Positions 1-12,216 of a DNA stretch of 64,000 bases are shown here, piece by piece. The DNA is from Dryas octopetala. Its lineage: Eukaryota; Streptophyta; Magnoliopsida; Rosales; Rosaceae. A program made the position numbers and the translations under genes. The DNA is taken from the NCBI GenBank assembly GCA_963921425.1, contig OY992834.1, positions 3,286,001 to 3,350,000 on the forward strand. Reading direction: 5' to 3'. Position 1 is the first letter of the stretch; each line of letters opens with the position of its first letter. The notes under the pieces are model-generated. The model saw only the letters and a program-made list of their open reading frames with translations, searched no databases and was not told the origin of the DNA.

Positions 1-2330
1 ACGTACCTACCCAACATGCATTGAAAAGGTCCAACTACCAACTCAAAACGTTCACATCACCTTAATTTGTTGTCCCTTTTAAGTTTTAACTCACTTTAGG
101 GAACAACGTGAATGATATTTCATGTGTATCAGTGTATGTGACAATGAAATCCTTTCAATTCTGGCCTGAAAAAAATGTGGTATGGTAGCCCTCTTTAATT
201 GTTGGCCTCACCATTGATTTGTTCATAGTTTTTTTTTTTATTTGGCCCCATAATATAATGTTCCTGTTAGTCGGTGGTGGGCTGGTGGCAAATGAGGGGA
301 AAATAATTTGGAAAACGAAAACCAAAATTACCAAAACTTTTGCTCTATTATAGTATTTAATTCCTAGCTGCTATAACACAAATTCTTATAGGAGAGTTGG
401 AAAAATCAAAGTGAACCCGGCCATGTCATAGGAGCCAATGACATTTGAGTTAAATGCAAGGAATTAAATTTCATTTTTTTAGGGTGTCGAAATCGAAACA
501 CATGTTTAATAATTTTTCGGGAAAATTTCGCCGAAATTTTCGAAATTTTTGAAATTTCTCCGAAATTTATCGAAATTTACTGAAATTTATCGAAATTTAT
601 AGAAATTTTAGAAATTTTCATATTTTCTATTTTCTCCAACTTCAGAAATTCACCAAAAACAGCTCGAGACTCCAAATAATTCACCGAAAAATTCTACGAA
701 CTCGTATTGATGAGTACTAATTTCCTATAACCTCAAAATAGTCAAATTGCTTTCAAAAAAATTATGAAAAATCCTACTCTTATAATTTAATTCTGAAAAA
801 AAATAATAATAGTCAAATTCTTGAATTTTCATTTTCTAAAATTTATTTCCACACAACTAAGCTCTAGAACCACAACCAAAGATCTAAGTTAGTTAAAATA
901 AATTTAAAGAAATTTCTAATTCCTTTAAACAAACCTTAAAACAAATTTGAAAAATTTAAGTAACAAAATTACCATAAGCCAAAATTTGGGTTGTTACACT
1001 TAGTGAAGACAAAGCTTGGCTAAGTAAGAGACATGGGAAAAAAGGAAGGAAAGATAAAAAATAAAAAAAAGACTGAAGAGAGAGGCACGGGAAAAAAAAG
1101 TAAGGAAAGAAAAAAAAAATGAGGGGGGGTTTGGGGCCTTTGGGCAATTGGAAAGAAGAAAAAAAGTTTGAGATTTCTTTTAGTTATTTTAAATCTTAAA
1201 CTTTAATACATTTCTATATAAAAAAATAATTAAAAGTATCCTAAAGGGCTTAAAACATAATATCCTAAAAAATATAGAGTATATATATAGGGTTTAATGA
1301 ATAGATTATATAGTATAAAGAGTATTAGGGTATATAAAATATATAGAGTATTAGGGTTTAGATTTTAGTGTATAATTAAATTATAGAGTATAAAAAATAT
1401 ACTAATTTTGTTTATTCATTATACTAATTTTGTTTATTAATTATTTGTTCCAGCGCGCATTATATTCACCTTATATCACATGAAACTTATTATATAATTG
1501 AATTTCTTCAATATTTTTTATCAATTTAGTAGATAATATGTTAAATAAACATATGGTAAAGTTTCATTCAAAATTTTCGTATTTTGATAGCAATTTTCGT
1601 CATTTCTATTTAATTTCTGTCGAAATTTAAAAATCTTCAAAATTTCCGTCGAAATTTTCTTGAAACTCGAAATTTTATTTCTTGGTTAAATGGCATGTCT
1701 TTTTGATATAAATAGTAGTGGAGTACAAAAAGTATATTACATATGCTAATTAAAAGCATAATTATTATGTTTGTCATATACTCATATGAAATGTCATGGT
1801 CTCGGATTTGTAAATATTAATTAATTTGTAATCTGAAATTATGAAAGAGACAATCAATGTAGCAAATGCAGATAACCACGCCTGGGATTCGTTGAATGTT
1901 CTCAGAGCATGACATTCACTGAATCAAATTAAGTATAAAATCGTCCAGAATTTAAGAGATTATTAGTCAAGTTTTATGTGCCGGCCAATCGGTCAACTAT
2001 AAGGAAATGAAGTCAGTTTCTTTGCAATTATAGCATTTGTCTTTTTCCCCTCGTGATTTGGTTTCTAGTTTAGAAAGACTTACTTCTTCCTTTTTAATAT
2101 AGTTTACTACTTTGCTTACAAGTTGTGCATGTTGGTTACATATAAGAATTCAAAAATAAAACTGGTGTAGCTTTCAGATATCGGGTAATGCCTCACGGCG
2201 AAGTCAGCGCTAAAATTTTTAGAGGCAAAATGAGCTTTGTGGGGTTACATACTGTCACGTCATCTTCTTCTACCAGCTAAACTATTCAAACTCTGAAAGT
2301 GGTGGTGGTGGTTGAAAGTTTAAAATGGTT
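1..2330. other. AT-rich intergenic region, no gene seen
   Basis: No credible coding region was found on either strand. The only open stretch (about 956-1147, minus) is a low-complexity Phe/Leu/Ser translation of a purine-rich tract. The region holds degenerate GAAATTT-type repeats near 510-620 and again near 1560-1680, plus AT-rich TATA/TTAGGGT-like stretches near 1260-1440. It looks like old transposon-derived DNA upstream of the U-box kinase gene, but no terminal repeats could be placed with confidence. Confidence 0.6.
510..625. repeat. Degenerate GAAATTT-rich short tandem repeat
   Basis: Units of about 9-12 bases built on CGAAATTT recur roughly ten times with spacer changes (TCGAAATTTA, CCGAAATTTA, CTGAAATTTA). 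The same motif returns at about 1560-1680 in the same orientation. The two patches may be the ends or subterminal repeats of one non-autonomous element of about 1.2 kb. That is inference, because no target-site duplication was identified. Confidence 0.55.
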
Positions 2331-2647
2331 TTGCAGAGAGAGATATTAATGGGTTTTTGTTCTTTCTCAAGAGGAGTTTAAAGAGAGCTCAAAGTTTGAA
2401 TTTTGACGCTTTAGCAGCTGGTATGTAACATGTTTTTATCTCTTGGTGTGATATACTCTTTGGAGTTACTTTCTGTGCAACTTTCTGGGTTTGAATTTGG
2501 TTGTTCTTTGAACTTTTGAGAGCCTTTTTGGGGTTCTGAGTGGCACTTTATGGAATTGCATGTGTGTGTGTACGTTTATCCTTGTGGGTATTTAAAATTT
2601 TGGTTGTTCTTGGAAGTTTGAGGATTATTTCATGAAAATTCGTTTCT

Positions 2648-2649
<2 letters not shown>

Positions 2650-2726
<77 letters not shown>
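2650..2726 (+). repeat. (CT)n microsatellite, about 38 units
   Basis: An uninterrupted CT dinucleotide tract of about 77 bases lies between a GT-like donor near 2421 (GCTG|GTATGT) and a likely acceptor near 2897, upstream of the ATG at 2912. It therefore probably sits in a 5' UTR intron of the U-box kinase gene. Tract length is likely to vary between individuals. Confidence 0.9.
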
Positions 2727-2731
<5 letters not shown>

Positions 2732-2911
2732 ATAAGATTTATTCTGTTGCAGTTATTCCCAAGTGAAATTAGTACCAAAACAAACATTTGTTCTTAATGA
2801 TGCTATAGGGTTGCTAATTTATTCACCTTGATTTGGTCCATTGCGAGTACTAATTGTGCTTCCCTTCTATATGTTACACATGATTCAGTGTAGCAGAGAA
2901 TTGGCAGAGTA

Positions 2912-5900
2912 ATGGATGGAAGTGAAATTATTGGAGCAGATGACAATCTCACATTGCCACCACCTTCCACTATTTCACCTATTGCCATTGCTATCAATGG
3001 CAACAGAAAAAGCAAATACATAGTTAGGTGGGCGCTGGAGAAGTTTGTTCCAGAGGGAAATGGTTTTTTCAAGTTCATACATGTCCGTGCAAGGATTACT
3101 GGAGTTCCAACACCAAGTAAGCTATGCTTCTTCAAATCTATTCTTAAGTTTCCCAGAGAGTACTTTAGTAGTATAAGATCTTAAACTCCCTCATCCAACA
3201 CACCCTTTTTTTTCTTAACCTTATCTTAACCTTAGTAGTAGGTTGAACTTTATCTTAACCTATTTTTTCTTTTGAAACAATGACACTATGTTAGAAAATA
3301 AAAGAAGCCAAAGAAAGAACTGACTCGACTGATTTGTCCCCTCTTTCTGTTGTTGCGATTATAGTGGGAAATTTTATGCCTCTTTCGCAAGCACGAGATG
3401 ACGTAGTAGCTGCATATAAAAAGGAAGTGGAGTGGCAGGCAGGTGAATTGCTTCTTCCATACAAGAAAATGTGTGCTCATAAAAAGGTAAAAACTTTCTT
3501 GGTTGTTGAAGTTTGATATAAAGAAAATCCAGGGAATAAAAGTGTCATCCAGTATATTTTGAATGTAGGTGGAAGTAGATGTTGTAGTCATTGAATCAGA
3601 TGATGTGGCAAATGCAATAGCAGAGGAAGTTACTAAGTCTGCCATCAGCAATCTTGTGATAGGTGCCCCATCTCGTGGCATGTTTACAAGGTATTTTGTT
3701 GACATGCTGGTATTCAAATGGATTAACAATAGAATGCTTGTTCACCTTGTAGCAATCATTTCTCAAATTTGCATTCTGGATGGTCTTTTAACAATATAAT
3801 GCTTTTAGGAAACAAAAGGGACTGTCCTCAAAGATCTCAGCTTGCACCCCAAGATTTTGTACTGTCTATGCTGTTTCAAAAGGAAAATTGTCATCACTAC
3901 GTCCATCTGATTCTGAGTCACTTGGAAGCATTAAAGATGACAATAGTGACACATGTTCTATCAGCAGTTCTTCAAGTTATGTGTCCAGCTCGCAGACAGG
4001 TAACGTACACGACTAAGGTTGAGTTACATCTTGGTATGACATAGTGTGCAATGTATATATTCTATAGAAAATGGAAGCTCATCATACCATGAGTTGCAAG
4101 CATTTCAATAAAACGATAATTTACAATTTCAATGATGCTAATAAGTTAGAAGATGAAAATTTTAACTCGGGTCTTCTGTTTTCAAAGCACAGATCGTGGC
4201 TCGGTTGGTTCATACTCTCATTTCCGTTCTCCCTCCCTGCCAATGCAGCGATTTCAAGCTCTTACAACCATCAACCAGACTCTCTTTGATACAAAAACAA
4301 AGTCGAATGAAACTATTCATTCTAGAAGTCAGTCTCTGGTTCTAGGCGAGGGGAAAGATTCTATAAGTTCTTGTCCCAGCAACTCAGATGTTGGACGTGC
4401 ACTGAGCCAGGCGTCTAGTAGTGGAAGCATTTTAACAGATAACCAGTCATGGACTTCTGATCAAGTGTCCACCTCAGACATGGTTACAGATTGTTCTTCG
4501 TTTGAGAGCCAGGTAGCGCTCTCTTATTTCCAGACATTCTGGTCCTCTGGACATGAAAAGTGTAGAGGACTTTTTCTCAACCAATACCAAATTTTTTAAT
4601 TAAAACACTAATAACATCTCTGAAAATATGCGCCTGAGTAGGTCAATATTATGAAAGCTGTATATGCTACAGAAGTAACGGATCTATTTCCACTCATGGC
4701 AGGCAAATATCAACCTGGAGCTAGAAAAGTTGAGAATTGAACTCAGACATGTAAAAGGAATGTATGCAATGGCTCAAAGTGAGACTATTGATGCTTCTCG
4801 GAAGGTAGGCATTTTTATCCTTGTTGACAGCAGAAAATACTTTATGTTTCCTTATTTTCCCACCCTATCCAACTAGATCACAGTTAAGAAGATCTCTGTA
4901 AGATCTTTGATTTGGATTGTAAGAAAATTTTATTTTTAATAATCAGATAAACAATTTAAGTAAACGCCGGTTGGATGAAGCAATAAGGTTCAAGGAGATA
5001 GAGGCTACAGAGGAGAAAGCCAAAATGTTTGCAACAGAAGAGAAGGAGAAGTATGAAGCTGCTAAGATAGAAGTTGGGTATATGAGAGAATGCATCGAAA
5101 GAGAAGCTTCGCAAAGGAGAGAAGCAGAGATGAAAGCCATGCATGATGCCAAGGAGAAAGAAAAGCTTGAAAATGTACTAGTGGGTCCTTTGCTGCAATA
5201 CCAGAAGTTCACATGGGAAGAGATTGTTTCTGCCACCTCATCTTTTTCTGAGGATCTTAGGATTGGAATGGGTGCATATGGAACAGTCTATAAGGGCAAT
5301 TTTCATCATACAACTGCAGCAGTGAAAGTTCTTCACTCTAGAGACAAAGAGAGTCACCAAACTAAGCAATTCCTGCAGGAGGTAAGTATAATTCATGACC
5401 AAATCTAAATATAGCAGTTAAATTATTATCTAAGTTTCCTAGTCACTGCTCTTTAGAGTCTTCTTTTAAATCAAGCATGCAACCATTTCTACCTTCTTTT
5501 GTGTTGGTACTGATAGAACTGTAAAATTGAGAACATGGGAACCCAACTGAATACTAATTCACATTTCCTATTGGCTTGCAGCTTGATGTCTTGAGCAAAA
5601 TAAGCCATCCTCATTTGCTTCTCCTTCTTGGTGCATGTCCTGATCATAGTTGCCTAGTGTATGAGTACATGGAAAATGGTAGTCTGGAGGACAGGTTGCT
5701 GCAGAAAAATAGTACACTCCCCATCCCTTGGTTTGAGAGGTTCCGAATTGCTTGGGAAGTAGCATCCGCTCTTGTCTTTCTTCACAGTTCAAAGCCAAAA
5801 CCAATCATCCATCGTGATCTGAAGCCAGCAAACATCTTGCTTGATCATAACCTTGTGAGCAAGATTGGAGATGTTGGCCTTTCTACAATGCTTAATTTAG

Positions 5901-6833
5901 ACCCTTCCATGTCCACTATATACAAGGACACAGGACCTGTTGGGACTCTCTGTTACATAGACCCAGAGTATCAAAGGACTGGGGTAATCTCTCCAAAGTC
6001 TGACGTTTATGCTTTTGGGATGGTGATTTTGCAGTTACTGACTGCAAAACCAGCAATAGCGATAACCCATCTTGTGGAAACAGCTCTTCATGATAAAAAC
6101 TTAATGGATGTTTTGGATCCTAAAGCTGGGTTTTGGCCAATGGAAGAGACAAGGCAGTTGGCTGAATTGGGATTGAGCTGTGCAGAGCTTCGACGCAGAG
6201 ACAGACCTGACTTGAAAGAGCAAGTAGTTCCTGTACTGGAGAGATTGAAAGATTTTGCAGATAAAGCAAGAGATTCAGCTTCCACAATTCAGCGCCTACC
6301 TCCTAACCATTTCATCTGTCCAATTCTTAAGGTATGCATGCATAATCTTCTAGTACCTCTGTCCCACAAAAAAAAAAAAAAGGAAAAAATCTTCTAGTAT
6401 CTATAATTATAGTATCTTTTTACCACCTAGTAGGTTTAGAATTTGGATATGGGCTTTGACTCAAAAATTCTCAAAAACCAAACAATGTTAAACCTCACAT
6501 TACTTAGCCGATGTGGGACAATTGTGTTTAATACACATCCTACCATATAATGTTATAATTTTGACCAAATGTAATCAAAGGTGGTTCAAGTATTATTCAT
6601 CTTCTTGTGTATCCCATATAATAATCTATACGGTGTTTTCTTTGTCACAGGATATAATGTATGACCCTTGTGTCGCTGCTGATGGTTACACTTATGATCG
6701 CAGAGCAATAAAGACATGGCTTGAAGAGAATGGTAACTCCCCAATGACAAATTTGCCATTGCCAAACAAGAATCTAATACCAAATTATACTCTTCTTTCT
6801 GCAATTGTGGAGTGGAAATCCAGAGAACAATAA
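2912..6833 (+). CDS. U-box domain-containing protein kinase (USP + kinase + U-box), PUB35/51/52/53 type
   Basis: Predicted E3 ubiquitin ligase fused to a cytoplasmic receptor-like kinase. Nine exons fit GT-AG splicing: 2912-3116, 3365-3486, 3569-3690, 3809-3999, 4193-4512, 4703-4804, 4947-5381, 5582-6331 and 6651-6833. They sum to 2,430 nt, an intact 809-residue protein. Domain order: N-terminal universal-stress-protein fold (about 18-165, with VIGAPSRGMF), a Ser-rich linker (about 190-320), an Arg/Glu/Lys-rich coiled coil (about 330-440), a kinase (about 450-730) and a C-terminal U-box (about 738-809, starting NHFICPI and containing DPCVAADGYTYDR). The glycine loop GMGAYG, a Lys in AAVKVL and HRDLKPAN are present. 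The DFG position reads DVG, which I recall as common in this subfamily. The U-box should bind an E2 enzyme. Length and order match the family. The exact Arabidopsis orthologue is uncertain. Confidence 0.93.
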
Positions 6834-8074
6834 CATTTGCTTTTGTTAATTGTGTTATTGTTGTGGTTAACACAGTGAAGCATTCTATAGCGTTTTAGAT
6901 GTGAATTCTTGTAAGTAATTGAAGCTGTCGATGGTATCAATGAAGTTTCTCTGTTATCCAAACAAAGCAAAGGATTCAAGAATCAATGGCCAAGAAAGTA
7001 TTTAAGTAGAAGACATGAAGGCCAAAACTGGGGAAGAGTGTAGGAACAATTGCTTGTGGTCCTTTGCTAACAATGTGCCACATGTTATGGCCATGTACGT
7101 AAACAGATTATATATTTGTTTGGTTTGGATCGATAAAGGGTGTAAAAGCACAGGATGATTTTGACCAAAAGTGACAATTTCATCAAGTAGTGTGTTGTGA
7201 TTCTTATTTTTGGATAATCATAATCTCTCCCCACCTCACCTACATATGTAGATAGTGATCTCTCATAGTCGGGCCCAGACCCTTTTGCACCCACCCACCA
7301 TGTCCTTATTTGGCAGCTCGAGATAATCAAGGAATGAACATGAAATGTGGGAAGAGAGAGTGATATTTGGGTTTTGATGTTGATGAAACAGAATAAATTC
7401 CCAATATTTATTGTCAGACTATTTCCCAAACAAATTAATTTGGGACAAGTTCTGCCATGCCATGAGAAAAATTCAACCCAACTTCTTTAAACAAACATGG
7501 AAACTAGTTGATCAGTTAGTGAAAATTAACTTGAAGCTTTTGCAGGCAATCTTGGGTCAACAAGAACTATATTGCCAACAGGTTACAAACAGGTCTACTT
7601 GCCAAGGTAACTAGAAAACCATAATTTCATTGCTCTCTGTTGCTTACGGGTAGTTCTCTACTTTTTTTTCACTTTTGCTGAGTGATACCTTCTCCTGTAA
7701 AAATTTGCACCCCCTCCACTATATGAAAAGCTGGGACCAGATGGTGGCTGTTTATACTTTAGCAATAAAGAAAGCTGCAATCTGACAAACAAACCACCAA
7801 AGTTTTTATCTTTGTCGGATGGCTGAAATGTGCAACTTTTGCTGGCAGTGTGTGTACCCCTTCACTACTAAACCTTTTTCTCCATAAACAATTAAACATC
7901 ACCATCACAGTTTCAACTTTTTGGCTTGAAGAGTATACCCATTTATATATACTTTTACTACATACGTCAATGTCAAATATCATCATCATTGTTATTGCCA
8001 TGGCCATCAATCATGCAGATCTTGTAAAATAGAAATAAGTATGACCTACCCACCATGGCCCAGAGTGTTTGTTT
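6834..8074. other. Intergenic between convergent genes
   Basis: This stretch holds the 3' flank of the U-box kinase and, on the other strand, the 3' flank of the pseudokinase gene. Short open frames here have no recognisable domain and no coding-like composition. No repeats or RNA genes were recognised. Confidence 0.6.
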
Positions 8075-10109
8075 TTAGTTTCCAATATCTTCAAGCTTCC
8101 ACAGTACTTCCTTGGTGTTGGGTCTAAGTGATGGAGAAGGAGAACAACATGTCATGGCAAGCTGAAAGAATTTGAGAATGCGTTCTTTGATAACCAAGCT
8201 TTCTTCATTGGTGCTGCTACTATTGACAAGTATATCTGGATGGAACAAGTCATGAATTCTATGTCCAAGGACTGCATTTCTCATCAAGTTTGGCAAACTA
8301 AAATCCTCATCTGGTGTTGTTGGGTTTTGGTTGATGGGTTCTTTCCCTGTGAGCAATTCAAGAAAGATGACCCCAAGACTGTATATATCAGTCTCTTCAT
8401 TTGCATCCCTCATTTTGATCAGCTCAGGGGCTTTGTAGCCTTGAGATGCTGAAGCTTCGAGCATTTCTTGGCCAGCAGTTGGATTCAGTAGAAGATGTAG
8501 GCTGAAATCTGAGATGAAAGGTTGGTAATGCTTGTCCAAGAGTATGTTCTTCGACTTCAGATTGCCATGAATTATGGACTTCTGAAAGCCAGTGTGAAGA
8601 TGATCCAACCCTTTGGCTATACCAACTGAGATCCTATAAATTATGGCCCATTTGTGAGAGTCACAATTGCTCTCTGCCATTGAAAACAAAGTTTGTCTTT
8701 AGTTCATAGTTATTGGAACAAAAAATACATAGCCAAAGAGAACTTTAATCAAAAATTGGTAATGATTTGCACAATAAGCATAGTCATCCTTATCTCAAGG
8801 GAACATGGGAGGAGATGCTGACAATGGTAGGTGCTGACTTATATAAATTATGAAGGAAAGAATCCAAAAATGGTTGTATAAGGTGCACAAAAGTGATCAA
8901 AACTATGCAGGCAAAGACAAACACCATCAGAATTCAGTTAGGAGGGATTAGTCACTCCCTGTAGCCTCCTCTGGGTTATTTCCCATATCAAAACTAGAAA
9001 GAAAATTAAAATAAAATGAGATAGCAGAATCAACTTGAGAGTAGTCATTCCTGAATAGTTTAATTTAAAGGCATGCTTTAACTGCAGGATTGAAATTTTT
9101 ATTGCTTCATTTTGGATTTCCTGGTTTCACAGGATTCAGATGACAAGCAAAATAAATAGATCAGTTCCAACTCCAAAGAACGGTCAAAAGCAGAACATGA
9201 GAATTCAAATTTAAAAAAACACAGAATTTTATAGGTGAAATTGATAAAGGACCTGTCAGAAGTTTTTAACTTTCTGTTCCACAAAACAATATTTGCAAGT
9301 TTAAAATCAATGTGAAGCAATCCAGACCCAGAAGAGAAAAACAGGATCTTTCAGGCCGACATTTTGATCAAACACCGTTACCCTGCTTCCATTGTTGGCT
9401 ATGTAATTTCTTCCTCTGTTTATTAAATTTGCTCACAGGAAGTATCCAAAAGCTTTTTAATTTGGTTATTTTGAAACACAATGACAACAACCATCCTTTT
9501 GATTGAAGCCAACTAGTTGATTTCAGCCCAATTGACCATGTTTCTTTTTCATTTGCATTTTCTTGGCAACCAAACAGAAACAACGAGAAAGAAGGGAGAT
9601 CACAGGGCAAGAGAATCACCTCTAACAAATTGAGCCAGATTGCCTCGCCAATAAAACGGATGAATCAGAAGCTTCTCACCTCTTGGCCCTGCATAAAACC
9701 CCAGAAGAGGCACCAAATTGGGGTGCCTTATGCACCCCAACAACTGAATCACTTCACCAAACTCTTCATCTCTTGCAGTGCACACAGGCCTTAAAAACCT
9801 CAGCAACCTCACTGAATTGTTGCTCTGCAACAAAGCCTTGTACAGTGTGCCATAGTTGGATTTTCCAATCACCTCCCCTGGAGCATCCAGTATGTCACAA
9901 ATTGTGAGGTCCTGACCATCCTGGAAAGTTATAAAGTCCTCTACCTGCACATGATCTTCTTCATGCTTCTGCTCTGAGTTTTCCACATCTTCATGCTCAT
10001 TTTTTTCACTTCTTTTGCAGCAGAGGTAGATAACAAGTACCACAAATAATATCAAAACTGTAGTTGAGGTCAGTACAAGAACCAAATTGAGCATGTGGGT
10101 GTTCTTCAT
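8075..10109 (-). CDS. Membrane-anchored pseudokinase, TMKL1-like, lacking LRRs
   Basis: Two exons on the minus strand, 10109-9620 and 8673-8075, sum to 1,089 nt and give an intact 362-residue protein. It opens with a hydrophobic segment (residues about 8-30) followed by Cys-Cys-Lys-Arg, which suggests a signal anchor with a cytosolic kinase-like domain. An acidic Glu/His-rich linker follows (about 34-55). The kinase-like domain has lost its catalytic residues: the VAVK lysine is Arg (about 101, in VRLLRF), HRD is HGN (about 199-201) and DFG is DFS (about 219-221). APE (YKAPEL) and the C-lobe motif DIYSLGVIFLELLTG remain. The closest family I recognise is the inactive kinase TMKL1. Unlike TMKL1 itself there is no LRR ectodomain. 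A scaffold or signalling-decoy role at a membrane is inference. Confidence 0.88.
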
Positions 10110-10402
10110 TCTACCAAAATTGTAATTCCTGTATGTGAAACATTATTTTTGGAACATGGAAGTCACAATTAACAAAAGATTAGGATCTGGGTTTGATGAG
10201 AGGAGCTGAGGAAGTGTCAAACATTAATGCATGTAAAGAAATTTTCATACAAGTGGGAGTAGAAGACAAGAACATTGAGATGGGATGGTACTTTTTGGGG
10301 AGAGGGGGTGTGGAACCCAAGATTTTTGGGAATTATAAGGGAAAGAAAAAATAATGTTTTATCTAGAAATGGACTTTGGATGGAGGAATGAGTTGGTAGT
10401 AC

Positions 10403-10403
<1 letters not shown>

Positions 10404-10448
<45 letters not shown>
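10404..10448. repeat. (GA)n microsatellite, about 22 units
   Basis: An uninterrupted AG dinucleotide tract lies about 300 bases upstream of the pseudokinase start codon. On the gene strand it reads (CT)n, so it probably lies in its 5' UTR or core promoter. Pyrimidine-rich tracts are common in plant 5' leaders. Confidence 0.9.
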
Positions 10449-10452
<4 letters not shown>

Positions 10453-11255
10453 TGCACAACAAGTGATGGAGTTGAAGAAGAGAGAACATGAGCAGCACAT
10501 ATACTATGGCAGCTGAACCTTTTAAGGCTGATCTATGCCATGTGGTGTTCCAACTCAATATTGACTGTTATTTTTGTGTTGTGCGTGTGAAAGTTTACTA
10601 CTGCCACAAAAATATTCCTGATATCATTTTTGCATGCACCTTATGTCCTTTTCTGCTTGGTATGCTATAATGCAATAAACAGTGAGATTTAGAAGGTGAA
10701 AACAATCAGTGTTACCTTTGTACAAAAGTGATATTTCTCTTTTTTTAAAGCTGGGATCTTGGATTCTTCTATTTTAAAAAAAGAGGGGTTGGGGAAGGAG
10801 GGATGTCCCATCAGCTATACTATAGAGTTCCTGTCAATTTATTATAAAAAATCGACCAAAAAAAAATTTATTATAAAAACCAAAACTTAAGGGAGAGATG
10901 ACTTTGAGAATTATTTAGATGCAAAGTTGTTACAAACACGCGTATTAATTTATTTATTTTCTCTTCCCTTAGTTTATAAGCAATTTTTGACATTTTGTAT
11001 GTCCTTAACAAATAAGCTGCATGGTTACTGTCATTTGATTAAAAAATTTGTGAAGAGAGAAAGGAATTGGAGATGATTTTCAGATCCAAACTTGTTTAAT
11101 TGTTTATATTCAATGAGAGGTAGTCTTCAACTACAATCTGGATCTCCAATCAGCAAGTGCAATAAGTAAAAAACTAAAAAAGTAGTTGGCACATTGAACA
11201 AGAGGTACTTGTTATGCTAGTGTCTTGGTAATTTTCTACACCAAAAGCAATTAAA

Positions 11256-11400
11256 AACTTAGGGTAATTCATCAGTTTAGGCAAAGGATGTGAATTCAAG
11301 TGGGGTCATTTATGTGGGAGAGGAAATAAACTTAGGGTAATTCATCAGTTTAGGCAAAGGATGTGAATTCAAGTGGGGTCATTTATGTGGGAGAGGAAAT
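11256..11400. repeat. 73-bp direct tandem duplication (2 copies)
   Basis: Two adjacent, essentially identical copies of a 73-base unit begin AACTTAGGGTAATTCATC and end GAGAGGAAAT (about 11256-11328 and 11329-11400). Near identity implies a recent duplication, probably by replication slippage or repair. Confidence 0.92.
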
Positions 11401-11583
11401 TATGTGGTTTTTTCACATCATGAAAAAAAATGTCACCAATTATGTATTATTCTACTAGTATTTCTTTCACATGTTAAAAAAATCGAAAATTTCACTCTCT
11501 ACTTTCATAAGATAAAAAAAAAAACAGCGTAATTTTGGATATATATATATATAGGACTCCCCACACCCATTCATAAGTAGACA

Positions 11584-11660
11584 ATTAAATGTCTAACTTC
11601 TTTTTGGTCTGAGATTAAATGTCTAACCTCTTTTTGGTCTGAGATTAAATGTCTAACTAT
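11584..11660. repeat. 30-bp tandem repeat, about 2.5 copies
   Basis: The unit ATTAAATGTCTAAC followed by TTTTTGGTCTGAG starts at 11584, 11614 and 11644. A separate 27-base direct repeat with TACTTAATTGTATTTTTATG follows at about 11765-11813. Both look like local slippage products. Confidence 0.85.
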
Positions 11661-12078
11661 ATTTATAAATTTTGCAATGTGGCTAGACAATAAAATATGT
11701 CCCCACATGTTACAATGAACTTCCTTTAAAAAAAATACAAATATTTTAAGTCCGAAGATATTATTCTACTTAATTGTATTTTTATGCTGAAATATACTTA
11801 ATTGTATTTTTATGCGTAAATAGAGATTGGGATTTTACGTAAGAATTAATTCATGAGATTAAGGAAGGCTAATTCATTCATGAGATTAAGTGGTGGTTGA
11901 GAGTTGGGACAATTTGTTATTTAACGGCGCAGATTGATGAGTTGTTCGGTGGCCCCCATCACCAAAGATTGTGATGCCTTTTGCCAACTTCTCCATCAAA
12001 ATCAAACGGGTGGGACACCTTCGCAACGTGAGGCATGATGATTTGTCAAACAAATTGTCAGTCTGTCAGACACGCGGA

Positions 12079-12216
12079 CACGTGGGCCCCATTTAGGTAT
12101 TTACGTATGAGTAACGGCCCCGTATATTCTGTCGTTTATTTCCTATGCGAACCACGACGCCATGTCTGTGTCGTTTCTAACTTGCTCCTCAGAGTCCCAC
12201 CCAGACATCCTATAAA
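12079..12216 (+). promoter_or_regulatory. Promoter-like patch: G-box/ABRE and TATA box without a gene
   Basis: A CACGTG G-box in ACACGTGGGC context (12079-12084) is followed about 130 bases on by TATAAA (12211-12216). A C/T-rich leader-like stretch comes next (about 12230-12260). GC content is higher than in the surroundings. No open frame or splice-consistent coding exon follows, so this is either a remnant promoter, a non-coding transcript promoter or chance. Confidence 0.35.

Noticed and set aside
510-1690. Possible CRISPR-like or regularly spaced array in the GAAATTT region
   Set aside because: Units are degenerate, spacing is irregular and the host is a plant. It is low-complexity repeat DNA.
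5860-5890. Loss of DFG (DVG) taken as evidence that the U-box kinase is dead
   Set aside because: The Asp of the metal site is kept, HRD and the Lys are present, and DVG is, as I recall, usual in this kinase subfamily.
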